From Desulfitobacterium hafniense DCB-2 (lineage in GTDB: Bacteria; Bacillota; Desulfitobacteriia; Desulfitobacteriales; Desulfitobacteriaceae): a stretch of 64,000 nucleotides of DNA. The stretch lies in assembly GCF_000021925.1 (NCBI RefSeq), contig NC_011830.1, positions 4,499,001 to 4,563,000 of the forward strand. The letters run 5' to 3'. Both the position numbers and the translations under genes were made by a program. This document shows positions 1-8,482 of the stretch, piece after piece (within the stretch, counting starts at the first letter, position 1; each line of letters starts with the position of its first letter). The notes under the pieces were generated by a model that was not told where the DNA came from, did no database searches, and saw only the letters and a program-made list of their open reading frames with translations.

Positions 1-2376
1 AAGGAACTTCCCTTCGGCGTCATCCCTGGAGAAGCCTAAGGTGGTCTGGGTCAGGTCATTGGTGCCAAAGGAGAAGAAATCGGCGGCTGTAGCCACTTCA
101 TCGGCGGTCAGGGCAGCCCGGGGGACTTCGATCATGGTGCCTATGGTATAGGCGAAGGTTACGCCCTGTTCTGCCATAACAGTTTGGGCCGCCTCCTCGG
201 TGACTTTGCGGAGTTTTGCCAGTTCCTTGACATGAATAACCAGCGGGATCATAACCTCCGGATAGATCTCATAGCCTTCCTTGACAAGGCGGGCCGCTGC
301 CTGGAAAATTGCCCGGGCTTGCATAGCATAGATCTCAGGGAAGGTGATCCCCAGACGGCAGCCCCGATGCCCCAGCATGGGGTTCATTTCGGAGAGGGCA
401 CGGACTTTTCTCAGGAGAACTTCTTTCTCATTCAGTTCTTCTTCACGATCTCCCTGCAGTTTCAGCTTGGTGATATCCACCACCAGTTCCTCGACATTGG
501 GGAGGAATTCATGGAGGGGAGGATCGAGAAGACGGATGGTGACCGGGAACCCGGCCATAACTTTAAGAATCCCGTAGAAATCCTCTTCCTGCATAGGCAG
601 AAGTTTCGCTAAGGCTACTTCTCTTTCCGGCAGAGTCTGGGCGAGAATCATTTCCTGAACGATGGGTATACGGGCCGGATCCATAAACATATGCTCAGTC
701 CGGCAAAGCCCGATGCCCTGGGCTCCAAAATCCCGGGCCTTTTGAGCATCACGGGGGTTATCGGCGTTGGCCAGGACCTTAAGTGTGCGAATCTCATCAG
801 CCCAGCCCAGTAACTCCTTGAACTCTTCGCTGAGCTCCGGATCAATCATGGGAACCGCTCCCTTAATGACACGGCCGGTCGTCCCGTCAATGGAGAATAA
901 GGTTCCTTCCGGATAAGTAACCCCATCGATAGTCACTGTATTATGGGCATAATCAATCCGCAGGGCCTCACAGCCGCATACCGCAGGTTTACCCATATGG
1001 CGGGCAACTACAGCGGCATGGCTGGTCATGCCCCCCCGGCTGGTCAGAATGCCTTGGGCTGCCAAAATTCCGTGGATATCATCCGGTGTGGTCTCAGTTC
1101 GCACCAAGAGGACCTTCTCGCCGGTGTGACCCAGGCGCTCAGCCTCATCGGCATCGAAAACGATCTTGCCGGAGGCTGCCCCCGGTGAAGCGGGAAGTCC
1201 TTTGGCAATAACCTCTAATTTAGCTTCACTGTCCATACGGCGGTGGAGCAATTGGTCTAACTGACCAGGCTCAATCCGGGCAATGGCTTCTTCCTTAGAG
1301 ATAACTCCTTCCCGGCACAGCTCCACGGCGACGCGGATGGCTGCCGGAGCAGTGCGTTTCCCATTCCGGGTCTGGAGAATATAGAGCCGTCCCCGCTCAA
1401 TGGTAAATTCAATATCCTGCATATCCCGATAATGGGCTTCCAGGCTATTGGAGGTCTTTACGAATTGAGCATAAATCGCCTGGTTCTCATCTTCGAGGCT
1501 TTTGATAGGCTGAGGAGTGCGGATACCTGCCACCACATCCTCACCCTGAGCATTCATAAGATACTCACCATAAAGAACTCTCTCACCTGTGGAGGGATTG
1601 CGGGTGAAGGCCACTCCCGTACCGGAGTCGTTGCCCATGTTGCCAAAGACCATGGATTGCACATTGACTGCCGTGCCGATATTATCGGGAATGCTATTGA
1701 TCCTCCGATAGACAATGGCCCGATCATTGTTCCAGGAACGGAAAACGGCTAAAATGGCCTGTTCCAGTTGCTTCATAGGCTCTAACGGGAAAGGGCTGCC
1801 TGTACGGCGCTGAATGAGCCTTTTATACCCCTCCACGACTCCTTTGAGGCTCTCTGCCGTAAGCTCCGAGTCGTAATTGACATTTTGTTTTTCCTTGGCT
1901 TCTTCCAGAATTCTCTCAAATTCATGATGCTCTACTTCCAGCACCACATCACCGAACATTTGAATAAAACGCCGGTAGCTGTCATAGGCAAAACGGGCAT
2001 TCTGAGTAGAGGCAGCAAGACCCTCTACTGTCTCATCATTAAGTCCGAGATTAAGGATGGTATCCATCATACCGGGCATGGAGAATTTCGCGCCGGAACG
2101 GACAGAGACCAACAGGGGATTGTCTTTGTCCCCGAATTTTTTCCCTGTGGCCTTTTCTATATCTCCTAAGGCCGGACCAATCTGCTCCCATAGTCCTTCC
2201 GGCAGGTTGCGACCCAGGGCATAATAGTCATTGCATGCTTCTGTGGTAATGGTGAACCCTGGAGGTACGGGCAGCCCGATATTGGTCATCTCTGCCAAAT
2301 TGGCACCCTTACCGCCTAATAAATCCCGCATGGAAGCCTGACCTTCACGAAATAAATAAACAAACTTCTTAGACAT
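1..2376 (-). CDS. ppdK: Pyruvate, phosphate dikinase (3' end cut by window)
   Basis: This enzyme interconverts pyruvate, ATP and phosphate with phosphoenolpyruvate, AMP and pyrophosphate in the cytoplasm. Translation from the ATG at 2376 starts MSKKFVYLF, followed by the nucleotide-binding N-terminus with GGKGANLAEM near residue 22. The phosphohistidine domain has GGMTSHAAVVAR, with the catalytic His at about residue 453 and the regulatory Thr two residues before it. The last visible residues read LTQTTLGFSRDDAEGKF, typical of the C-terminal PEP-binding barrel. 792 codons are present of an expected 870-890, so the C-terminus lies outside the window. The start overlaps the end of the upstream regulatory gene by 8 bp and has a GGGGGAG ribosome-binding site, so the two are translationally coupled. 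Identity is very secure. Confidence 0.97.
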   Translation of the reverse strand, partial: MSKKFVYLFREGQASMRDLLGGKGANLAEMTNIGLPVPPGFTITTEACNDYYALGRNLPEGLWEQIGPALGDIEKATGKKFGDKDNPLLVSVRSGAKFSMPGMMDTILNLGLNDETVEGLAASTQNARFAYDSYRRFIQMFGDVVLEVEHHEFERILEEAKEKQNVNYDSELTAESLKGVVEGYKRLIQRRTGSPFPLEPMKQLEQAILAVFRSWNNDRAIVYRRINSIPDNIGTAVNVQSMVFGNMGNDSGTGVAFTRNPSTGERVLYGEYLMNAQGEDVVAGIRTPQPIKSLEDENQAIYAQFVKTSNSLEAHYRDMQDIEFTIERGRLYILQTRNGKRTAPAAIRVAVELCREGVISKEEAIARIEPGQLDQLLHRRMDSEAKLEVIAKGLPASPGAASGKIVFDADEAERLGHTGEKVLLVRTETTPDDIHGILAAQGILTSRGGMTSHAAVVARHMGKPAVCGCEALRIDYAHNTVTIDGVTYPEGTLFSIDGTTGRVIKGAVPMIDPELSEEFKELLGWADEIRTLKVLANADNPRDAQKARDFGAQGIGLCRTEHMFMDPARIPIVQEMILAQTLPEREVALAKLLPMQEEDFYGILKVMAGFPVTIRLLDPPLHEFLPNVEELVVDITKLKLQGDREEELNEKEVLLRKVRALSEMNPMLGHRGCRLGITFPEIYAMQARAIFQAAARLVKEGYEIYPEVMIPLVIHVKELAKLRKVTEEAAQTVMAEQGVTFAYTIGTMIEVPRAALTADEVATAADFFSFGTNDLTQTTLGFSRDDAEGKFL

Positions 2377-3190
2377 TTCGCTCCCCCTTATACAATATCT
2401 CTAGTATTCTTGATGCCGTTTCTTCAATAGCCTTTCCCGTGGCATCAATGATCGGGCAACCTACTTTACGCATAATTCCCCGGGCATATTCCAGTTCTTC
2501 CACAATGCGCTCATAATTTGCATAGTCCGCACTGGATCCTAATCCTAAAGTCCTTAACCGTTCCGTGCGAATTTGATTCAAAAGATCCGGCTTTAACGTC
2601 AAGCCAATGACTTTCTGTGAGGGAACTCTGAAAAGTTCCTGCGGCGGAGAGACTTCAGGGACCAGAGGAATATTGGCCGCCTTGATGCCTTTATGGGCCA
2701 AATACATGCTTAAGGGAGTTTTTGATGTCCGGGACACTCCGATCAGCACCACATCCGCCAAAAGCACTCCCCGGGGATCCTTGCCATCATCATATTTTAC
2801 CGCAAATTCAATGGCATCCACTTTACGAAAATACTGTTCATCCAATATATGAGTTACATTAGGGGTATAGCTGGGCAAAAGGCCGGTCTGATCAGCCAGC
2901 ATCTTAATCAGAGGGCCGAGAATATCCACGGTTCGCAATCCATAGTCTTTGGCTTTTTCTTCTAAATAATTCCGCAGTTTTTTTACCACAAGGGTGTAGG
3001 CAATAATCGCTTGCTCCTTGGCTGCTTCTTCGAGGATTTCGTCAATGTGGATTTCATCCTGCACATAGGGTACCTTGCGGATTTTGGTCCGAATCCCCGA
3101 AAATTGAGCTGCCGCTGCCCGGCTGACATATTCAGCCGTCTCACCCAAAGCATCTGAAATTATGTATATGACAGGCATTTCCTTTGTCAC
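2369..3190 (-). CDS. yqfL: PPDK regulatory protein (bifunctional Ser/Thr kinase / Pi-dependent phosphorylase, DUF299)
   Basis: 273 residues of the DUF299 (PSRP) family, which inactivates pyruvate phosphate dikinase or PEP synthetase by ADP-dependent phosphorylation of the active-site Thr and reverses this with phosphate. The family P-loop-like motif GVSRTSKTPLS is visible around residue 150, and the N-terminus YIISDALGETAEYVSRAA is typical. The start is GTG at 3190, preceded by GGAGGTG. It overlaps ppdK by 8 bp, so enzyme and regulator are co-translated. That context supports PPDK rather than PEP synthetase as the target. The upstream neighbour is a CcpN-like regulator, as in Bacillus (ccpN-yqfL). 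Confidence 0.95.
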   Translation of the reverse strand: MTKEMPVIYIISDALGETAEYVSRAAAAQFSGIRTKIRKVPYVQDEIHIDEILEEAAKEQAIIAYTLVVKKLRNYLEEKAKDYGLRTVDILGPLIKMLADQTGLLPSYTPNVTHILDEQYFRKVDAIEFAVKYDDGKDPRGVLLADVVLIGVSRTSKTPLSMYLAHKGIKAANIPLVPEVSPPQELFRVPSQKVIGLTLKPDLLNQIRTERLRTLGLGSSADYANYERIVEELEYARGIMRKVGCPIIDATGKAIEETASRILEILYKGERNV

Positions 3191-3227
3191 TGTACACCTC
3201 CGAGGTCAATTATTAGGGTCCAAAAGG

Positions 3228-3875
3228 TCATGATTGGGCACCTAATGACCCGATCTGAACAAAGAGTTTCGTAACGTTCGTCTTGGTGAAACGTCCTATG
3301 ACTTCATAGCGCTCCTCACCTTTTTCATCAATAAAGGCTTCTACAACAGGCAAGGTGTCAATTTGATGCAGGGTTAATTTCCTTGCTGCTTCGAGAACCG
3401 GTTCGTCCGCTGTCGTCATAATAATATTAGGCATCCGGGTCATAATGATACTCACGGGAACCTGCTGAAGATCGGTTTTACCCAGGGTAGATTTAAGCAA
3501 ATCTTTCCGGGACACCATTCCCCTTAAGGTTTGGCCTTCCCCAACCACTGTCAGACTTCCGACATTTTGGGTAAACATAGTGACTATGGCATCATAAATA
3601 CTGATGTTTTCCCGGATAGATATGGGAAGGGATTTAAAATCACCCACCCTGAGCTGGCGAAGTCGATCCATATAAGGTGATGTTTTCTTCTTCTCCTTAT
3701 AAAAGTATCCTACCCTCGGTCGGGCTTCGAGGACCCCTGCCATGGTTAAAATCGTCAGGTCAGGACGCAGGGTCGCTCGTGTCAAATCAAGCTTTGCAGC
3801 GATTTGTTCCCCAGTAATTGGGCTTGAATTCTTTACGATTTCTACAATTCTTGCTTGACGTTCCGTAAACTCCAA
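3228..3875 (-). CDS. ccpN: CcpN-like transcriptional regulator (HTH plus CBS pair)
   Basis: 215 residues. The N-terminal winged helix-turn-helix (residues 1-60, with ITGEQIAAKLDLTRATLRPDLTILT) is followed by two CBS domains (about 75-200), the adenine-nucleotide-sensing architecture of CcpN/YqzB. In Bacillus, CcpN represses gluconeogenic genes and sits next to yqfL. Here it heads a ccpN-yqfL-ppdK unit, so it probably controls PEP/pyruvate cycling. The start is TTG at 3875 preceded by GAGGTG. The family assignment is strong; the target genes are inferred from context. Confidence 0.9.
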   Translation of the reverse strand: MEFTERQARIVEIVKNSSPITGEQIAAKLDLTRATLRPDLTILTMAGVLEARPRVGYFYKEKKKTSPYMDRLRQLRVGDFKSLPISIRENISIYDAIVTMFTQNVGSLTVVGEGQTLRGMVSRKDLLKSTLGKTDLQQVPVSIIMTRMPNIIMTTADEPVLEAARKLTLHQIDTLPVVEAFIDEKGEERYEVIGRFTKTNVTKLFVQIGSLGAQS

Positions 3876-3904
3876 CCCTTTTCACCTCATTCATCTCTCA
3901 CTCG

Positions 3905-3933
3905 TGTATACATATATTCCTTATACGTGCCAA
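3905..3933 (-). promoter_or_regulatory. Candidate sigma-A promoter of ccpN-yqfL-ppdK
   Basis: On the minus strand TTGGCA (3933-3928) and TATACA (3910-3905) are separated by 17 bp, about 30 bp upstream of the ccpN start codon. The boxes match consensus moderately; no transcript data support it. Confidence 0.5.
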
Positions 3934-4013
3934 ATGTGACATACTAATCTGCGTAATACAGATAAATATTCCACACAATTTTTCTATTTCCTTCAACTTA
4001 TAGTATCCAATTC

Positions 4014-4059
4014 AAAAAAAAAATAACGGCGCTTCTGCTGAAATTATGCAAAAGCGCCG
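4014..4059 (-). terminator. Intrinsic terminator after glyS
   Basis: Minus-strand hairpin with 8-bp arms CGGCGCTT / AAGCGCCG (4059-4052 and 4034-4027), followed after TTA by a run of T down to 4014. It lies 15 bp past the glyS stop and ends the glyQS operon. Confidence 0.9.
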
Positions 4060-4074
4060 CAGTGGCTTATCCAA

Positions 4075-6147
4075 TTATGCTAAGAGGCTGAGATCTCCCA
4101 GGCAGCCGAGGATGGCGACGCATTCACCAAGGAGAGCCAGACGGGCTTGCTTGAGGATCTCATCTTCCACCATGATCATGACCGCATTAAATAATGCTTC
4201 AATCATGGGGATGAGTTCAGAAGCCAAAGCATAGGCTTCTGCGTAGTCACCCTTTTCAATCAGGGCGGCAAAAGCTTCCTGTCTCTGGACAAGAGCTGCA
4301 GCCAAGGCAATTTCTGTAGGATCGATAAGATTCTTAGGGTCCAAAGGCTGAGTTTGAGCCTTTTTACTGAGATTCAAGCAGCGAATATAAGCTTGGGAGT
4401 AGGGAACAAACTCCGTTGTTTCCCGCTTGGCCGCCAGAACTTGGGCCTTCCTGGCTGCCCGCGTGATCTGATTGCTGCCCTGGGCGAGGACCGCATCAAG
4501 GGTATCGTAACGCGCCCCTTGCTCCTGAAGCACAAAGCGCAGCCGCTGCTGGAAGAAATCCTGGAGAGCACTTTGCAGATCGGCTAAAGGAAGCAGACTG
4601 ATTCCTTGCTCGGCAAAGTTCACATAAGAAGCAGCAATCAGCTGTTCCAAAGAGATATCCCAGCCTGCTTCCAGAATGATCCCTACGACCCCTTGAGCCT
4701 GGCGTCTTAAGGCATAGGGATCCTGAGACCCGGTAGGCTGAATCCCGATGCCAAAGGCACCCACAATAGCATCCAGCTTATCGGCAACACTGACGATTTG
4801 CCCGGTGTAGGATTGCGGCAATTCATCCCCGGCGAAACGAGGTTGATAATGTTCGAGAATCCCTGTGCACACTTCGGGCTTTTCACCAACCATGCGGGCA
4901 TAATCCGCTCCCATAATCCCTTGAAGCTCCGGGAAATCATAGACCATCAACGTCACCAGATCCGCTTTGGCCAGCAGTGCCGTCCGCTCAACCAAGTCCT
5001 GCTTTTCGCTCTCCATCCCCAATCGAGCTGCTATCCCCCGGGCCAGGGTCCGAATCCGCTCCACCCGCTGGCGGACACTGCCTAATTTCTCATGGTAGGT
5101 GACTTTATCCAGCTTTTCGACCAGCTCAGCAAGAGGTGTTTTTTGGTCTTCACGATAATAGAAGGCCGCATCTTCCAAACGGGCTTTGAGAACTTTCTCA
5201 TTCCCGGCCTTGACCTTCGCCAGGGCATAATCATCCCCATTGCGTACGGTAATGAAATAGGGAAGCAGCTTGCCTTCCTTATCCCGTACAGGGAAATAAC
5301 GCTGATGCTCTTTCATGGGAGTGGTGATCACCGGTTCCGGCAGATGCATATAATTCGGAGCCACTTCACCGAGCAGAGCGGTAGGGTATTCGATGATATG
5401 GGTTACTTCATCCAGAAGATCGTCATCCTTCTCCACATCTCCCCCCACTTTAGCGGCGAGGGCATGGATTTGCTCCCAGACGGATTGCCGGCGCTGCTCC
5501 GGGTCCACCATGACAAAGGCCTGGAGCATTTGTTTTTCATAGTCCGCCGGGCTATCCAAAGTTACAGGTCCGCCTAAGGTACGATGCCCCCGGGAGGCTT
5601 TTCCCGATGCCAGCCCCACAAACTCAAAGGGGATGACCTCACTGCCAAATAAGGCAACGATCCAGCGAATGGGGCGGGCAAAGCGGAACTCCAGGTCGGC
5701 CCAGCGCATGGGCTTGGGAAAATGCAGTCCGGTGATCAAATCGGTGCAAAGCTTGGGCAATAATTGCAAGGTAGGCTGGCCCAGCTCAAATTTCCGGGCA
5801 TAGACATAGGACACACCGTTTAATTCCTGAACGAAAAGATCCTTGGGCTCCACCCCTTGCCCCCGGGCAAAGCCTTGAGCAGCCTTAGTAGGGTTTCCCT
5901 CCGCATCATAGGCCGCTTTGACGGCAGGCCCTTTGACCTCTGCTGTAAAATCCGTTTGTTTTTCGGCCAGGCCTTGAATAAGCACGGCAAAACGCCGGGG
6001 TGTAGTGTAAACTTTCAGGTCTTGATAATCCAGACGCAGCTCCTGGCAGTATTTCTGGGCTTGTTCCCGAAGTTGGTTCAGCACTCCCGGGGCAAATTTC
6101 GCCGGGATCTCTTCTGTGCCGATCTCTAAGAGAAAATCCTTAGCCAT
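4075..6147 (-). CDS. glyS: Glycyl-tRNA synthetase beta subunit
   Basis: 690 residues, the normal length for the beta chain of the bacterial alpha2-beta2 glycyl-tRNA synthetase. The start MAKDFLLEIGTEEIPAKF is the family hallmark. The beta subunit binds tRNA-Gly and supports charging, with adenylate formation on the alpha subunit. It starts one base after the glyQ stop codon, so the subunits are made in step. It is controlled by the T-box leader upstream of glyQ and ends at a clear terminator. No irregularity seen. Confidence 0.97.
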   Translation of the reverse strand: MAKDFLLEIGTEEIPAKFAPGVLNQLREQAQKYCQELRLDYQDLKVYTTPRRFAVLIQGLAEKQTDFTAEVKGPAVKAAYDAEGNPTKAAQGFARGQGVEPKDLFVQELNGVSYVYARKFELGQPTLQLLPKLCTDLITGLHFPKPMRWADLEFRFARPIRWIVALFGSEVIPFEFVGLASGKASRGHRTLGGPVTLDSPADYEKQMLQAFVMVDPEQRRQSVWEQIHALAAKVGGDVEKDDDLLDEVTHIIEYPTALLGEVAPNYMHLPEPVITTPMKEHQRYFPVRDKEGKLLPYFITVRNGDDYALAKVKAGNEKVLKARLEDAAFYYREDQKTPLAELVEKLDKVTYHEKLGSVRQRVERIRTLARGIAARLGMESEKQDLVERTALLAKADLVTLMVYDFPELQGIMGADYARMVGEKPEVCTGILEHYQPRFAGDELPQSYTGQIVSVADKLDAIVGAFGIGIQPTGSQDPYALRRQAQGVVGIILEAGWDISLEQLIAASYVNFAEQGISLLPLADLQSALQDFFQQRLRFVLQEQGARYDTLDAVLAQGSNQITRAARKAQVLAAKRETTEFVPYSQAYIRCLNLSKKAQTQPLDPKNLIDPTEIALAAALVQRQEAFAALIEKGDYAEAYALASELIPMIEALFNAVMIMVEDEILKQARLALLGECVAILGCLGDLSLLA

Positions 6148-6148
6148 C

Positions 6149-7039
6149 TTATTCGGCCTCCTTTCCGGACTGTTCTTTGAGTAGGGGGTAGCCTAATCTT
6201 TCACGCTGCTCCACATAGGCCTGAGCGCAAAGACGGGCCAAATTGCGGACCCGGGCGATATAGCCCGTCCGCTCAGTCACACTGATGGCTCCCCGGGCAT
6301 CGAGAAGGTTGAAGGTATGGGAGCATTTCAGGACATAATCATAAGCAGGAAGGACCAATCCTTTCTCCACGATCCGAATGGCTTCCTTCTCATACATTTC
6401 AAACCAGGTTTGCAGGGCTTCCACATCGGCGGCTTCAAAATTGTAATGAGAATAATCGATCTCGTTTTGGAGGTAGATATCGCCGTAAGTGATATCTCCT
6501 ACATACTCAATATCATAGACACTCTCTTTATTTTGAATATACATGGCCAAACGCTCGAGACCGTAGGTGATCTCGGCACAGACCGGTTTGCAGTCAATCC
6601 CCCCGCATTGTTGGAAGTAGGTGAACTGAGTGACCTCCATGCCATCCAGCCAAACTTCCCAACCTAACCCCCAGGCCCCCAGGGTCGGCGACTCCCAGTT
6701 GTCTTCCACAAAGCGAATATCATGTTCTTTGGGGTTAACTCCCAAACGTTCCAGGCTTTGCAGATAGAGCTCCTGAATATTATCCGGCGAAGGCTTAATA
6801 ATAACCTGGTATTGAAAATAATGCTGTAAACGGTTGGGGTTTTCTCCATAGCGTCCATCCGTAGGACGGCGGGAAGGCTCAATATAAGCCACTTTCCACG
6901 GTTCAGGCCCCAGGGCACGCAAGAAGGTGTTGGGATTAAAGGTTCCGGCGCCTTTTTCCATATCATAAGGCTGAGCAATGATGCACCCTTGTTCTCCCCA
7001 AAATTGATTCAGGGAAAGGATCATGTCCTGAAATTTCAT
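6149..7039 (-). CDS. glyQ: Glycyl-tRNA synthetase alpha subunit
   Basis: 296 residues, matching the class II alpha chain that activates glycine. Diagnostic segments are the start MKFQDMILSLNQFWGEQGCI, the motif-2-like VAYIEPSRRPTDGRYGENPNR (about residues 50-70) and GLERLAMYIQ further on. It is the first gene of the glyQ-glyS operon. The 390 bp upstream hold a T-box leader and a strong promoter, so uncharged tRNA-Gly should induce both subunits. Confidence 0.97.
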   Translation of the reverse strand: MKFQDMILSLNQFWGEQGCIIAQPYDMEKGAGTFNPNTFLRALGPEPWKVAYIEPSRRPTDGRYGENPNRLQHYFQYQVIIKPSPDNIQELYLQSLERLGVNPKEHDIRFVEDNWESPTLGAWGLGWEVWLDGMEVTQFTYFQQCGGIDCKPVCAEITYGLERLAMYIQNKESVYDIEYVGDITYGDIYLQNEIDYSHYNFEAADVEALQTWFEMYEKEAIRIVEKGLVLPAYDYVLKCSHTFNLLDARGAISVTERTGYIARVRNLARLCAQAYVEQRERLGYPLLKEQSGKEAE

Positions 7040-7149
7040 GGTTAACCTCCCTATTTTTTACTACCTAATCTCTTGAGCTACCGGGACATTAAAGAAAACT
7101 TGGCTGGCAAAGGCGACTGCCTGGTTGTCTTTGTGCTTCCTGTAATGCA

Positions 7150-7190
7150 AAAAACTCCCGTCCCGTAGCTTTCGCTACAGGGACGAGAGT
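7150..7190 (-). terminator. T-box attenuator terminator hairpin
   Basis: On the minus strand, ACTCTCGTCCCTGTAGC, loop GAAA and GCTACGGGACGGGAGT form a long stem followed by TTTTTT. It lies immediately downstream of the T-box sequence, which is the expected position for the terminator alternative to the antiterminator. Confidence 0.93.
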
Positions 7191-7398
7191 ATCCTTCCCG
7201 CGGTTCCACCCTGCTTGATCTCCATATAAGCCGCCTGGTTCCCAAACTCCTGAAAAGGCAGCTCTCAAGGAAATCCTCCTTCTTTAAAACGTGCTCCAAG
7301 TGCCCTGATCCGCTTACCCGTCTGGTTTCCACCCTGCCAAACTCTCTTAAGGGATACCCGAATCTTCCTCTTATCATTACACCATAGGATTCAATTTG
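7150..7398 (-). promoter_or_regulatory. T-box riboswitch leader of glyQS
   Basis: The conserved T-box AGGGTGGAACCGCGGG occurs on the minus strand at 7212-7197, directly before a terminator hairpin with a T run. The leader runs from a promoter at about 7405-7433 to the terminator at 7150, about 250 nt, normal for a T-box. Such leaders bind uncharged tRNA through a specifier codon and the acceptor end; the downstream genes imply tRNA-Gly. Several GGC triplets are present in the stem I region, but I could not assign the specifier loop with certainty. Confidence 0.93.
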
Positions 7399-7404
7399 GA
7401 AATA

Positions 7405-7433
7405 ATTATAGTATGATTTGGTTCTTTTGTCAA
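7405..7433 (-). promoter_or_regulatory. Promoter of the glyQS T-box operon
   Basis: Perfect TTGACA (7433-7428) and perfect TATAAT (7410-7405) with a 17-bp spacer on the minus strand. It starts 2 bp beyond the stop codon of the DUF2325 gene, so transcription of that gene runs straight into it. Confidence 0.85.
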
Positions 7434-7434
7434 A

Positions 7435-7740
7435 CTAAGCTGTCCTAATCCCATGCTCTTTTTCAATCATAGTCAGCACTGAGGCAAGCCCCTTTGCCTG
7501 GGAATAATAGATCTTCTTATTATATTTTCTGGCCACATCTTTGGCATCCCACATGCTGGAATGGGAACAGACCATTTGCACGATAATCACACAATCTGTG
7601 TCCTTGATGAGGTTTTCCAATACCTTTTTGTTGTTTTTTTTGGGCACGCCGTCGTGGAAGCGCAGTTCGATATTTTTCAGCTTGCCCATGGATTTGCTGT
7701 GCCGCTCAAAATTATATCCGCCTATGATCGCTAACTTCAT
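7435..7740 (-). CDS. DUF2325 family protein
   Basis: 101 residues. The N-terminus MKLAIIGGY and the later [38 protein letters not shown] pattern match the small DUF2325 family, a predicted single Rossmann-like alpha/beta domain of unknown function often found near redox and metal genes. It starts 1 bp after the stop of the CCG-domain gene and probably shares its leader-controlled transcript. The single Cys-His pair (CSH, about residue 58) could bind metal, but that is speculation. Confidence 0.75.
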
Positions 7741-7741
7741 T

Positions 7742-8191
7742 TTACCAAACCCCTTCCTGTAAAGTCTGGATACTCAGTTTCTCATCACAAGGCCTAGAAA
7801 GCAGGATAACTTCGAAGTTTCCGCCATACCGGCGATATTTATGCTGGAAGTTATAAAAACAGCGGGGACAACTTGTTACGATCTTCTTTATTTTCAACTC
7901 CTGCCAAGCAGTGATATTTCTTTGGCTTATTAAACCCGAAAGCTCTCCATAGCCCAATTGGCAGGCTTTATCCCCACAACACCACTGATCTTTACCCAGA
8001 ACGGCAAAATCAATTTTTCTATCCCTAAGCAACTGCATACAGACCATATTCCATTCCCCTTTTGACCTGTCAGCAAAGGGATTACATCCGGGAAAAAACA
8101 AATATTCGGCATCGGGTCTTTCCGCAAAAGTCGGTATCCCCATCATTTTCATACAATTCAATCCCATTGTTGACCAACCTTCTTTCTCCAT
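7742..8191 (-). CDS. CCG-domain (cysteine-rich) Fe-S protein, HdrB/D-like, short form
   Basis: 149 residues carrying one complete cysteine-rich CCG module: PGC near residue 35, CCGDKAC near 70, and SCPRC near 107. This spacing binds a non-cubane or [4Fe-4S] cluster in HdrB/HdrD, glycolate oxidase and LutA-type proteins. Family members usually carry an N-terminal ferredoxin domain and often two CCG modules; here only one is left. In the same frame, about ten residues before the ATG still look coding (VGLEPAN), but a TAA stop follows immediately upstream, next to a terminator hairpin. It is either a genuine short subunit that starts at 8191 (or at the internal ATG 8164) or a truncated relic. 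Its function is not known; electron transfer or thiol/disulfide chemistry is likely. Confidence 0.7.
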
Positions 8192-8219
8192 GTTGGCGGG
8201 CTCCAGTCCAACCGATCTT

Positions 8220-8258
8220 TAAACGTTAAAAGGTTCCACTTTAACGAAAGTGGAACCT
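8220..8258 (-). terminator. Leader terminator hairpin before the CCG-domain gene
   Basis: Perfect 12-bp inverted repeat AGGTTCCACTTT / AAAGTGGAACCT (8231-8258) with a 4-nt loop. On the minus strand it is followed by TTTTAACGTTT. It lies between the structured leader and the CCG gene start, the position of an attenuation terminator. Confidence 0.72.
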
Positions 8259-8266
8259 CTAGTAAA

Positions 8267-8405
8267 CCCAACATATTGGGAATCCACCTCCTTCTCAAAC
8301 GTGAAGGCATAGCCATTTCTGGATATACCCCGAGGGCGTACAGCCCTGGCCGACCAACCATGGATGACTCTTTAGGTTGCTCCGGCTCGGAGATCATTAT
8401 GAAAT
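8267..8405 (-). promoter_or_regulatory. Structured leader, candidate Moco/Tuco-type riboswitch
   Basis: The leader begins just after a strong promoter and ends in a terminator hairpin, so it is a transcribed regulatory RNA. On the minus strand three compact hairpins are visible. CUCCG/CGGAG is at 8392-8380. GGGC/GCCC is at 8346-8334. GGUAUA-U-CCA-GAAA-UGG-C-UAUGCC, with a GAAA tetraloop, is at 8329-8306. A fourth, CCCAA/UUGGG, is at 8280-8267. The order CUAAAGAGUCAUCC, GGGC stem, then a GUAU stem capped by GAAA resembles, from memory, the molybdenum-cofactor riboswitch upstream of E. coli moaA. That comparison is unaligned, so the ligand is a hypothesis; a regulatory leader of some kind is much safer. 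Confidence 0.45.
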
Positions 8406-8425
8406 TTTTCTCAATCACTATTCTT

Positions 8426-8454
8426 ATTATATATTGGGTTTAGTTATGTTTCAA
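8426..8454 (-). promoter_or_regulatory. Promoter of the structured leader
   Basis: TTGAAA (8454-8449) and perfect TATAAT (8431-8426) with a 17-bp spacer on the minus strand. Predicted transcription starts near 8419, so the leader before the CCG gene would be about 230 nt. Confidence 0.75.
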
Positions 8455-8482
8455 TAGGTTTTGATCAGATTGGTTTTAATCA

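Noticed and set aside
7078..7377. 99-codon open frame on the minus strand
   Set aside because: It lies entirely inside the T-box leader; the T-box sequence and terminator explain the region.
8158..8418. 86-codon open frame on the minus strand ahead of the CCG gene
   Set aside because: It covers the leader hairpins and terminator and resembles no family, so it is treated as a chance frame in a regulatory RNA.
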